From an uncultured Proteiniphilum sp. (GTDB taxonomy: Bacteria; Bacteroidota; Bacteroidia; Bacteroidales; Dysgonomonadaceae): DNA of 64,000 bases. The position numbers were made by a program, and so were the translations under genes. A model generated the notes under the pieces. The model saw only the letters and a program-made list of their open reading frames with translations. It was not told the origin of the DNA and searched no databases. The DNA lies in contig CAKMJT010000026.1 in the NCBI GenBank assembly GCA_927407015.1, positions 25,010-89,009 on the forward strand. Reading direction: 5' to 3'. Shown here piece after piece: positions 26,225 through 34,870 of this stretch (positions are counted from its first letter, which is position 1; each line of letters opens with the position of its first letter).

Positions 26225-27385
26225 ATGTACAGACTGTTTATTTCGTTGTTATGCCTCACACTCCTGGTGGGGTGCAGCAATAGTGACAACACATCATCAT
26301 CCCGTCCTGAGAAAGAGGAGGTATTGGATGCGCTGAGACTGGCCAACGATTATTTCATGAACAAGTGGAGCGATCCGTCTCAACCGATACCCTACCCTTC
26401 CCGTAACAAAGAGTATGAATCGAATCTATGGACACGGGCTTACTATTATGAAGGATTGATCGACCTCTGGAAGATCGATCCCCAGCAGCTCTATCTCGAC
26501 TACACCCTGGAATGGGGAAACAAGCATGAGTGGGGTCTGCGGAACGCAGCTGAGGGATGGATGACACGCAATGCTGACAACCAGTGTGCCGGCCAGACCT
26601 ATCTCTTCCTCTACGAGCAGAACCCCGGGAAGCCTGCACACTATATCGAAAATATCAAGAGATCGATCGACGCCATGATGGAAACCGACAAGATTGACGA
26701 CTGGAACTGGATCGACGCCATTCAGATGGCAATGCCCATCTTTGCACAGATTGGCAATATCACCGGCGATACAGTCTATTACAACCGTGCATACGACATG
26801 TATATGCACACCAAGCTGCACCATGGTGACAATGGCCTTTACAATCCTGAGGACCAGCTCTGGTGGAGAGATGCCGATTTTGATCCTCCCTACACCGAAC
26901 CGAATGGTGAAGACTGTTACTGGTCGCGTGGCAACGGATGGGTGGTGGTAGCCATGGCGCGCATGCTGGACCTCCTGCCGGAAGATGAACCGCACCGTGG
27001 TGAATATGAGACCATGCTTATGGAGATGAGTGAAGCACTCAAAAAGGTACAGCGGGAAGATGGTTTCTGGAATGTAAGCCTGCATGATCCGAACAACTAC
27101 GGCGGAAAGGAGCTCACCGGCACTGCCATGTTCATCTATGGTATGGCATATGGCGTGAACAACGGACTGCTTGACAAGGCAGAGTATGAACCGGTTATCT
27201 ACAAAGCCTGGAACGCCATGGTAAGAGACAGCCTCCATCCCAACGGTTTTTTGGGATATGTTCAGGGAACAGGTAAAGAGCCCAAAGAGGCACAGCCGGT
27301 CACCTATGAACGGGAACCCGACTTCGACGATTTCGGTCTCGGTGCTTTCCTGATGGCGGGGGAAGAGATCTACAAAATGCTCTGA
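26225..27385 (+). CDS. GH105 unsaturated rhamnogalacturonyl hydrolase, lipoprotein
   Basis: Removes the unsaturated uronic acid left at the non-reducing end by pectin or rhamnogalacturonan lyases. 386 residues with a lipoprotein signal (LTLLVGCSNS, Cys17) and an (alpha/alpha)6-barrel pattern. Family-like motifs: WTRAYYYEGLIDLWK, WNWIDAIQMAMPIFAQI (with the catalytic Asp), DGLYNPEDQLWWRD-like segment, YWSRGNGWVVVAMARMLDLL and REDGFWNVSLHDP. It would act on the products of the PL11 lyases encoded in the same region. A PL11 relic lies directly upstream. Confidence 0.9.
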   Translation: MYRLFISLLCLTLLVGCSNSDNTSSSRPEKEEVLDALRLANDYFMNKWSDPSQPIPYPSRNKEYESNLWTRAYYYEGLIDLWKIDPQQLYLDYTLEWGNKHEWGLRNAAEGWMTRNADNQCAGQTYLFLYEQNPGKPAHYIENIKRSIDAMMETDKIDDWNWIDAIQMAMPIFAQIGNITGDTVYYNRAYDMYMHTKLHHGDNGLYNPEDQLWWRDADFDPPYTEPNGEDCYWSRGNGWVVVAMARMLDLLPEDEPHRGEYETMLMEMSEALKKVQREDGFWNVSLHDPNNYGGKELTGTAMFIYGMAYGVNNGLLDKAEYEPVIYKAWNAMVRDSLHPNGFLGYVQGTGKEPKEAQPVTYEREPDFDDFGLGAFLMAGEEIYKML

Positions 27386-27418
27386 GCAGCAACGCTGACC
27401 ATACCATCTTAACAATTC

Positions 27419-27448
27419 ACCCCAATAGCTTTTGAAAGCTATTGGGGT
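27419..27448. terminator. Perfect hairpin between convergent GH105 and GH78 genes
   Basis: ACCCCAATAGCTTT (27419-27432) is the exact complement of AAAGCTATTGGGGT (27435-27448). No long T tract follows on either strand, but position between convergent genes supports a shared terminator. Confidence 0.7.
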
Positions 27449-27479
27449 GAACTCATTTTCAGCAGGTCGACTCAGTGTC

Positions 27480-28087
27480 TCATCTGATGATTTTGACCTC
27501 CTTTGGTACATCAATCTGCGAGCCTATCTCACCGTTGGGCAACCGCTCATGGCGTACCCTCACCACCCCGTGGGGCGTGGGGAAGGTGCCCTCCACCCAT
27601 TCGAGATCACCCAGATGGGGCTTCACCTGCAGGGTGCGGCATCCCGGTTCAACAACCGTGATAACCAGCACATTCTCCGTGAGCCAGGCTGTCACACCTG
27701 ATGACCAGCCATGACAGAGGCTGCCTGCTTCAGGTCGTTGTGGGGCAAGATCTTTTGGTTCAGCTTACTAGCAGCATCGGCTGCCACGCGGGCAGAGCGA
27801 TCTTCACCGAGTTGCTCACACAACTTCTGTGCATCTCTCAAGGCCCATGCCAGGAGGGCCCGGTAACCGGCTTCCACCCCCTCACTGTTGGGCGTGGAGG
27901 GCCAGTCCTGAAAGCGAAAGGGGCTCAGTGTCTCTGTCCCGTCGGCTGCTATGCGTGAGTCGATCAAATCGATCAGTTCCACGATGTAGTCGCGGTGCTG
28001 CTGCAGGAAGGGGAGGTCTCCGTTCTGCATGTACCAGTCGTGGTGGATGATCAGGTACCACATCGAATAGGAGCTCATCCCGTTCAT
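27480..28087 (-). pseudogene. C-terminal half of the GH78 rhamnosidase, with internal deletion
   Basis: From 28087 the frame reads WMNGMSSYSMWYLIIHHDWY and runs in GH78 barrel sequence to DLKQAA. At about 27716 (on +) it joins CHGWSSGVTAWLTENVLVIT in a shifted frame, then PHLGDLEWVEGTFPTPHGVV and the end of the protein at 27480. The lost stretch should hold part of the active-site barrel, so no activity is expected. Confidence 0.75.
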
Positions 28088-28962
28088 CCACTGCGGCAGG
28101 GGTACTGCTCACAGGCCAGGTCGAGGCTTTTGGAAACCACCTCATTGTATCCGAAAACGGAGTTGATCGCTTTCAGTTCCGGGTGGAAGTCGCCCAGCCG
28201 TACCAGCCGGTCACGCTTGATGCCGTCCCAGAGGTATTCCTGCATGTTGAGGTGGGTGGTGTACGCCCCGGTGATCCAGATGGAGTCGAGACGTGGGTCA
28301 CTGCTTTTGAAAGATCCCAGGTAGGGGATGTCGCGGTAACGCAGGATGGCACGTGCCTCTTTGATGTTGATGGTGGTACCCGGTTGCAGCAGGTCGATCC
28401 GCACGAAGCGGAACCCCGTGTTGCCGATCTCGATCATCCCGGTGCGGGGGATCTCCATGATGATGTCGCGCTTGGCATGGTCGTCGGTAGAGAACCCCAT
28501 CAGCCAGTCGGAGTTGTAGGTGTCGCTGTTGGCTTCCCCCACCGATTCGCCGAAGCGTATCCGTACCAAGGAGGGTTCGCGACGTGAGGAGCCGCCCATC
28601 ACCAGCTGGAGGCCGCCATGCAGCTCCTTGCCATAGTCGAGCAGGATGGATGAGGTGTCGCTCTCGCTGTTGGTGATCGAGCAGAAGCGTGTGGTGCGGC
28701 TCATGTCCGACTGGCTGTTGCCCGGTTGCAGCAGCACCCGGCTGTTCTTGACCATCGTTTCCGTGCTGTCAGAGCTCCAGATCACCCTTACCGGTGAGAT
28801 GTAAACCCGTGTCAGTTCATCCTTTTGCGCGGTTCCACTGTACTCGGGACCGAAAACCGGGGGGAGCACTGTCTGAGGGGCTCCCTCCATGAAGTGTTGT
28901 TTCATGAAGGTGACAAAGATATCATAATCGTCGGGGAGGGTACCGTGCCCCCCCTCATGCAT
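28084..28962 (-). pseudogene. Esterase tail plus N-terminal half of the GH78 rhamnosidase
   Basis: About 290 codons. The first 25 (MHEGGHGTLPDDYDIFVTFM) complete the CE15 domain with its catalytic His. Then come GH78 N-terminal beta-sandwich segments (LDYGKELHGGLQLVMGG, FRFVRIDLLQPG) and the start of the helical barrel (LNMQEYLWDGIKRDRLVRLG, then DFHPELKAINSVFGYNEVV). The frame ends prematurely at CRSG because of the shortened G run; the correct continuation PLPQWMNGMSSYSMW is in another frame. Confidence 0.8.
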
Positions 28963-30191
28963 GTAGTATCATTAAGGATAGGCTCACCCGGGGCAGGCAT
29001 CTCCGTTCTCTCCAGGCCTCTTTTGCCGAAGAGACGGTAGACCGGTTCGGCGGCGACAGCTGACAGGAACTCACCCCTGGGGTCAGAACAGCCGTCGCTG
29101 TCACCCGTTTGCAACAGGTGCGGACGGGGAGCGATCAGCGAGACCCGCATGTGTGCATCTATGGGTGACTGGTGCGGATCATCGCCGTAGCGGGCACGGT
29201 TGCCGCAAAACTGGTAGAAGTAACGCGTGGAGTCGATCATGTGAGCGATGGTCTCACCATAGTCGCGTCGTGAGAGGGCAGCGCCTCCCTCACCGGAGCA
29301 GCTGGCGATGACCATGCCGAAGCGCTGATCGAGGGCTCCGCTCCACAACACCGTCTTACCCAGCCGGGAGACACCATGCAGGGCCACCTTAGAGGCGTCG
29401 ACGCCGGGCTCTCTCTCCAGGTAGTCCATCGCGTAGCTCAGTCCCCAGGCCCAGGCAGAGATGGTGCCCCACTCATCGGGGACGGGCCACTCCCGGCCAT
29501 CGGGCAGGAAATGACCTCTGACGCCGTGCTGGATGCCGGCGGGGAAATCGGGTTCAATGTCACCGTAGTAGAGCGTGGCCACACCCATCCCTTGCGAGAT
29601 GAACTTCTCCACATCGAGGCCTCCCATGCGGGGGGTCCCCTCTTGAAGCTGCACCGGAACCCTTTCTCCTTCACGATTCCAAAAGTAGCCGGGGGCCAGA
29701 CCCGGATCATCAACCATCAGGGCGTTGGGCATGAAGCTGATCGTCAAAAAGAGCGGCACCGGACCTGTTGCCTCTGCCGGTAGATAGATCACCATGTCGG
29801 CCTGGTGTCTGGCGGTGTCTTCGGTGAAGTAGAGCCTCACCTGCTTTCTGAGGGCCTTGCCATCGAGTGCCGGGCTGCCTGCATCAAAGAGGTTTGCTTG
29901 GCGCGGTATGCGCCTGGGGCTCTTGCCAAACTGCTCCGATGCGAAGAGACGGACAATCTCAGGGCGACGTTGCTCCATCCAATCCTTTGCATTGGTCACC
30001 CTACTGCCGTTTTGCAGGGTAAAGAGGTCGGGAAGCTCCCAGCTGCCTGTCTTAGACTCATCGTAGTTGACTGGGATGCCGGCGATGGTATCCTGTTGCT
30101 GTGCACTTACCATCTCACAAAGGAAAAGCAAAGAAAGAATGATCAACCACAGAGTGATGTTTTCTTTCAGATGAATTACCAGTTGATACAT
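28902..30191 (-). pseudogene. CE15-like glucuronoyl esterase portion of the broken fusion gene
   Basis: About 430 codons from ATG 30191, which gives the signal peptide ITLWLIILSLLFLCEMVSA; the frame is open 17 codons further upstream but that lacks a signal. The alpha/beta-hydrolase nucleophile elbow is HGVSRLGKTVLWSGALD (Ser in GVSRLGK, the CE15 pattern), followed by SCSGEGGAALSRRDYGE. CE15 enzymes cleave esters of 4-O-methyl-glucuronate or related uronates. The frame breaks after EPILND, so this piece lacks the catalytic histidine, which is encoded in the next frame. Confidence 0.8.
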
Positions 30192-30269
30192 ATCATGTTG
30201 TCTTTTGGCATAAATAATTAAGATTCTATTATGGCAATCCACAGATTGATTGCCGTTTACCGGGTCAGA

Positions 30270-32411
30270 TCATTTCTTTGCGATCACCAGAAACCGGGTT
30301 TCCCTTGGCTCAAGCGTCAATCCGGTGGTGATATAACCCTTCTCCGCCACCTCTGCCGGCAGATCAGCAACCTGGCCGGTCATTGCATCCCAGGCCTGCA
30401 GGTCTCCTGTTCCGGCAAGCGTGACATTCAATTCCTGCCGTTCCTCCCCCTCGTTAAAGACAAAATAGATATCAGCATCTTTCCATCTGCGATGGATATA
30501 TTTGACAGTAGGTGAAGGCCGGTCAAGTTGAAAATCAGAACCACCCAATGCATCCAGCACCTCTGGAGTCAACATGCCGGATGGCTCTTCAATATCCCAG
30601 CGGAAGGGGATCCGCTCTGCATTGCGGAAATTCTCATTTACCGAGAGAATTGAATCATTGCCGATGGAAATCACTCTTCCGCCTTCACTCTGGAATGCTC
30701 TTAACCGGTCAATTGCTCCGGAAGAGAGGGCGGTGAGCGGCGGAACGATGATGGTTGTGTAGGTTTGTCCGCTTTTGTTGATGAAACCTCCATCCTGAAG
30801 TATCAACTGTGACGCAATGGCCTCTTCATCTATCAGGTCGAAATCATTCTGGGTATCGAGCAGTTGCTGCATGATTGTGCCGGCACAGCTATCCACAGCA
30901 TGATCACCCAGCCAGATACTGCTTACGGGGTAGAGAAGTGCCAGTTTTGCCGCCGGCGTACCCTGAGAGAGGAGATAACATGCCCTGTGGATATACTTAG
31001 CCACCTCAGGAAATCGTTCATCAGCCAGCCATCCCATCATACCCGAGCGGCCTCTGCTGGACGCCGGGACGAACATCACCTCCACCATGTTGATCCCCCT
31101 TACCAGTTGCTGATCCAGGATCCATTTGGCCTGGTCCAGATCGGGACGAGGCATGTAAGCTGCAAAGCTCTCGGTGAAGGATCTGGGTTGACCGTTCAGG
31201 TGTGCCACAGAAGAGGCATATTTGGGGAAGAGCGGGTTTACCTCACCCGGCCATATCTGGTGCCAGATGGCATCAACCCCCGGCATCTGAACCGAACGAA
31301 GGGTTCTGAAAAGATCTCCTTCCGAGCGAACCAGTTTGATCATATCATCCTCGTGGTTGAGGTGCACCAGGTAGTCCAAGTTGTTTGCCGCACACCAGTC
31401 GGCCTGTACCTTAAAAAAGTGATCCGCAAACAAAGCCGACCACACATCCCAGTAGTCCGCCTTCACGCGGCGCAATTCATCGGTGAGCTGCTCAGCAAAC
31501 AGGGCGGCGACGAAAGGTTGGAGATCATATCCCTTTCGGCTCTTAAAAGCATCAAAGAGAGAGGGTGTCCAGGGGAACCCCCTGATGGAGTAATCCGGTT
31601 CATCGCCACGAAAACCGAGAATGGTCTTTCCAAACTCCTCTCCCACATATTTTTTGTACTCCTCATGCGTGAACTCAATGAATTTACCGGTTGCGTCAGC
31701 ATCCAGATAATCAATCAAAGCATGTGAGGGGTCTTTCCCCCTGGTGGGATTATTCACTGAACGGGTGGGTGATGATCGCAACAGATGTTTGACCATTACG
31801 ATGGTCCACTCACCCTCCGGAGCTTCCCAGTTAAGCGAACCCTCCTTGATTTCCAGCACTTCAATCAAATTGTCCTCCTTGTTGAAAGCAGTTGCACTCA
31901 ACACCTCTTCCGGCAGGGTGATATTGATGGACTCATTCCCTTTCAGTATGATCAGAGTGTCGCAGGGAACCACTGTTTTCATTCCCAACTCCGGCACTTT
32001 GTCGGCGATCATCCCTCCGGCAAAACCGCTCGGATATTTACCCTCATCTACCAGGTAGAGCCGCATATCTCTCTCTTTTGCCAGTTGAACAGCTGTATCA
32101 ACCTTCATAAACCATCCATCGGAGAGATAGGAAGCACCCATCTCATAGCCCGCCTCCAGAGAGACAATATGGACGTTGTTGGCCCGGAAAGTGTCCATAT
32201 CGCGGGCCATCACCTCTTCCGTCACATTTCCGTCCCATCCCCAGTAAAAGGAAAGTGAATATTCCACCGGGGGGGCAGCAAAATTCCCCAGCACTTCGGA
32301 TGCAGAGGGATTGTTGATCTTCCCGCTCTTCTCATCCGCAGATTTTCCACATGAGACCAGGATCAATAATAAAACCAAAGAAAGAATAAGAGGAGAAACT
32401 ATTTTTTTCAT
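30270..32411 (-). CDS. GH106-like glycoside hydrolase, lipoprotein
   Basis: 713 residues with a lipoprotein signal (LLILVSCGKS, Cys21). The catalytic region looks like a TIM barrel of the GH106 alpha-L-rhamnosidase type: YSLSFYWGWDGNVTEEVMARDM, LYLVDEGKYPSGFAGG, FRGDEPDYSIRGFPWTPSLF, DYLVHLNHEDDM and WHQIWPGEVNP. A later alpha/beta region (LALLYPVSSIWLGDH) and a short C-terminal beta-sandwich follow. It is shorter than characterised GH106 enzymes (about 1,100 residues), so a related unclassified family is possible. It sits 89 bases after the GH28 gene in the same direction. Confidence 0.65.
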   Translation of the reverse strand: MKKIVSPLILSLVLLLILVSCGKSADEKSGKINNPSASEVLGNFAAPPVEYSLSFYWGWDGNVTEEVMARDMDTFRANNVHIVSLEAGYEMGASYLSDGWFMKVDTAVQLAKERDMRLYLVDEGKYPSGFAGGMIADKVPELGMKTVVPCDTLIILKGNESINITLPEEVLSATAFNKEDNLIEVLEIKEGSLNWEAPEGEWTIVMVKHLLRSSPTRSVNNPTRGKDPSHALIDYLDADATGKFIEFTHEEYKKYVGEEFGKTILGFRGDEPDYSIRGFPWTPSLFDAFKSRKGYDLQPFVAALFAEQLTDELRRVKADYWDVWSALFADHFFKVQADWCAANNLDYLVHLNHEDDMIKLVRSEGDLFRTLRSVQMPGVDAIWHQIWPGEVNPLFPKYASSVAHLNGQPRSFTESFAAYMPRPDLDQAKWILDQQLVRGINMVEVMFVPASSRGRSGMMGWLADERFPEVAKYIHRACYLLSQGTPAAKLALLYPVSSIWLGDHAVDSCAGTIMQQLLDTQNDFDLIDEEAIASQLILQDGGFINKSGQTYTTIIVPPLTALSSGAIDRLRAFQSEGGRVISIGNDSILSVNENFRNAERIPFRWDIEEPSGMLTPEVLDALGGSDFQLDRPSPTVKYIHRRWKDADIYFVFNEGEERQELNVTLAGTGDLQAWDAMTGQVADLPAEVAEKGYITTGLTLEPRETRFLVIAKK

Positions 32412-32500
32412 TTCATTGTCCTTGAGTTATAAATCATTTGTATTTACATATAGTCGTACAGAGTGGATGGAGTGTTAAGTGTTTACCATCTCTACCAGCC

Positions 32501-33952
32501 TCATTCTCCGGATATGTTCCTTCTGATAACCGGTTCACCCTCTTCTGTCTGAATCACCAGACCGGAGAGATCCAGATTATTCACATTCTCTACCCTAAGG
32601 CCTCTCACTGCCTTGATATTGCAGTTTTCAAAAGTCACATCCTCGATGGGACTATCGGGCAAGCCGTGAATGAATCCGGCTTCCGTGACAGTGCCGCTAA
32701 CGTTGATTATTTGCACGTTACGCACCACGGGCAGAGGGTCTGAAGGTGCTTTGAGGGGAGGGACCATGCGCCACGCCATATTGAACTCAAAAGCCTGACG
32801 TGTCCCGTTCAATACCAGATCGCGATAGGTGATATTCTCCACCACACCGCCCCTGCTGGGTTGCGACTTAAAACGTATGGGTGCCCAGTTGTCGTCTTCC
32901 ATAATGCAATCGGCAATGGTGACATTGCGGATGCCGCCTGACATCTCGCTGCCCATTGCCACGCCACCATGGCCATACCTGAAAATGGAGTGTTCAACCA
33001 GAATATTCTCAGCAGGTCTGTTCACACGCCGGCCATCCTCATCTTTCCCTGACTTGATAGAGATACAGTCATCATTCACATCGATATCTACATGAGAGAT
33101 ATGCACCCCGTCACTGGAATCGATGTCGATGCCGTCAGAGCTGGGGATATAGTGCTCGGCACGGATCACGAGGTCACGGATTTCCACCCGGTTACTGTAG
33201 AGGACAAAGAGACCCCAGCTCGACTGGTTGACCAGATGCAGATCCTGCACAACCACATTGCTGCAGTTCTGTATGGCAATCAGTCGCGGGCGGGCATAGC
33301 CGGGTAGCTCCACCTCCCTGAGTTCAAATGCGGGTGAAGATTTATCGGGTATCAATCCACCATCGGGGCCCAACGGAGGTGGACCTTCACGAAATGGTCC
33401 AATATATAGAGGAGTGGACCTCAGGCCCTCACCGATCGTATCGGCAGCCGACCGGTTACGTGCTCCTCTGTGAGAGAACCATACATCACCCGATCCGTCC
33501 ACCGTTCCTTTGCCACTGATACGGAAGCCGTTGATATCAAAAGCATTGATCAGTGCGCTGATCCAGATCCGTTCTTCCCCCTCCCATCTTGTGCGCACCA
33601 ATTTGTAGTCAGATAAATTGGTAGTTCCTTTCAGCACTCCTCGGGCTGCTATCTCCAGGTTCACATCCTGTTTCAGAAAAATGGCCCCGGTAAGAAATGT
33701 ATCTGCTGGCACCAGTACCGTTCCGCCACCCTCATCGGCACACATGTCGATGGCAGCCTGTATGGATTCTGTGTTCACGGATGAAGGGGAAGCGATGGCT
33801 CCAAAATCAGTAATGTCGTAATATCCTCCCTTCTTACTCTCACAGGATCCGGCACCGCCAAGTACCAGGATTAGAGTAATAAGCAACATTCCTGGTCTGA
33901 TATCACGGCAGTTCACATCCAATCGCCTTTCTTTACAAATCATCTGTCTCAT
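32501..33952 (-). CDS. GH28 polygalacturonase / rhamnogalacturonan hydrolase
   Basis: Hydrolyses galacturonic acid linkages in homogalacturonan or rhamnogalacturonan. 483 residues; right-handed beta-helix. It opens with YYDITDFGAIASPSSVNTES. Catalytic motifs are SSDGIDIDSSDG (about 270, replacing NTD), NDDCISIKSG (about 291), RYGHGGVAMGSE (about 325) and IRFKSQ (about 360). The lipoprotein signal is best seen from Met22 (MLLITLILVLGGAGSC), so the real start may be 33889. It is in the minus-strand pectin array, 26 bases after the DUF4861 gene. Confidence 0.9.
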   Translation of the reverse strand: MRQMICKERRLDVNCRDIRPGMLLITLILVLGGAGSCESKKGGYYDITDFGAIASPSSVNTESIQAAIDMCADEGGGTVLVPADTFLTGAIFLKQDVNLEIAARGVLKGTTNLSDYKLVRTRWEGEERIWISALINAFDINGFRISGKGTVDGSGDVWFSHRGARNRSAADTIGEGLRSTPLYIGPFREGPPPLGPDGGLIPDKSSPAFELREVELPGYARPRLIAIQNCSNVVVQDLHLVNQSSWGLFVLYSNRVEIRDLVIRAEHYIPSSDGIDIDSSDGVHISHVDIDVNDDCISIKSGKDEDGRRVNRPAENILVEHSIFRYGHGGVAMGSEMSGGIRNVTIADCIMEDDNWAPIRFKSQPSRGGVVENITYRDLVLNGTRQAFEFNMAWRMVPPLKAPSDPLPVVRNVQIINVSGTVTEAGFIHGLPDSPIEDVTFENCNIKAVRGLRVENVNNLDLSGLVIQTEEGEPVIRRNISGE

Positions 33953-33978
33953 GGTATATTGCTTGTTTAAGGATTGTC

Positions 33979-34851
33979 TCAGGGGCAGCTCATTTCCATT
34001 TTTGCAAAGTCGATAAACCTTTCCAACGAGTTGATCAGCGGCTCTTTGCTATTTGCAGAAGAGATCCAGAAACTGATGTATCTTGCCGGATTAGAGATAA
34101 ACAGATGCTGATTGCCATCATCCATCTTCCGTGAAAAGTCGTCCGGATCTATGAAGATCGCCGCACCCAGTTCCACCTGCTCAGCAGCCACATCTTCCGG
34201 ATGTAATCCCCAGGTGAAGATGCAATCATCTTCCACCACCACCTGCTGTCCCGGGTGATAGTTGATACCGGTCACAAACGCTACATCATCATCACTTAAC
34301 GCAAATGCCTCAACCTTGGCCTTTCTGAGACCTGAATAGACGGTAACCCTGACAAGGATATCCACCTTACTGTTGCGATAGGGCACATCTTCCGAGAGCA
34401 TCTCCATAAAAGAGACAGAACCCTCCTTCACCACCCTTGCCGATCGGTTCGCAACGGGGTGAAGTGGTACCACCTTCTCGCCATCCCATAAACGGATTCC
34501 CCCCAGGCCGACGGTGGGTCCAACCTTGTAGTAATCGGCACCTTTCCCGTTCATCTGCTGTTCCGGTGTGGGGTACCATTTATAATCTGCGAGTTCAAGT
34601 CCTCTGTTGGCTTTTGAATAGACATCAATGGCTGCTTTTTTGTCAAAATAGAGCCGCAGTCCAAGCCATTCATTCTCAATTGCCGGTCCGTGATGTCCCA
34701 GCGCGTTGTAAAGATCGCCTGATTCTGATGAGACTTGTTCCAGGCAGCATGTACTGTCACTGCGCAAGAAGAGGCTTGCATCTGTCATATTCTGTGCTGT
34801 GAGTATACTTCCCTGCAGGAGCAAGGCAGATAGAAATAGTTTCGTTTTCAT
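33979..34851 (-). CDS. DUF4861-family exported protein
   Basis: From ATG 34851 the product is 290 residues with a signal peptide (MKTKLFLSALLLQGSILTA). A start nine codons upstream overlaps the previous gene. It is beta-rich with motifs such as LGHHGPAIENEWLGLRLYFD, YKVGPTVGLGGIRLWDGEKV and GLRKAKVEAFALSDDDVAFV, matching the DUF4861 proteins common in Bacteroidota carbohydrate loci. The function is unknown; a role in handling pectin side chains is only a guess from position between GH35 and GH28. Confidence 0.8.
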   Translation of the reverse strand: MKTKLFLSALLLQGSILTAQNMTDASLFLRSDSTCCLEQVSSESGDLYNALGHHGPAIENEWLGLRLYFDKKAAIDVYSKANRGLELADYKWYPTPEQQMNGKGADYYKVGPTVGLGGIRLWDGEKVVPLHPVANRSARVVKEGSVSFMEMLSEDVPYRNSKVDILVRVTVYSGLRKAKVEAFALSDDDVAFVTGINYHPGQQVVVEDDCIFTWGLHPEDVAAEQVELGAAIFIDPDDFSRKMDDGNQHLFISNPARYISFWISSANSKEPLINSLERFIDFAKMEMSCP

Positions 34852-34870
34852 TTGTTTAAAAAAATTATGA

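Larger units (their letters stand above)
27480..30191 (-). pseudogene. Decayed CE15 esterase - GH78 alpha-L-rhamnosidase fusion gene
   Basis: One former gene now broken by three lesions. It begins at ATG 30191 with a signal peptide and a CE15-type esterase domain. A one-base loss near 28966-28973 shifts the frame just before the esterase HEGGHGT motif. A GH78 rhamnosidase domain follows. A G run (28099-28102 on +) has lost one base, shifting the frame again after ACEQYP. At about 27716 the GH78 frame jumps from LKQAA straight to CHGWSSGVTAWLTENVL, an out-of-frame deletion of roughly a hundred codons judged from the family pattern. The C-terminus (EVKIIR) is intact. The parts are listed separately below. 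Confidence 0.85.

Noticed and set aside
26426..27514. 362-codon minus-strand frame under GH105
   Set aside because: Antisense to a well-supported enzyme gene; His/Val-rich product with no recognisable domain.
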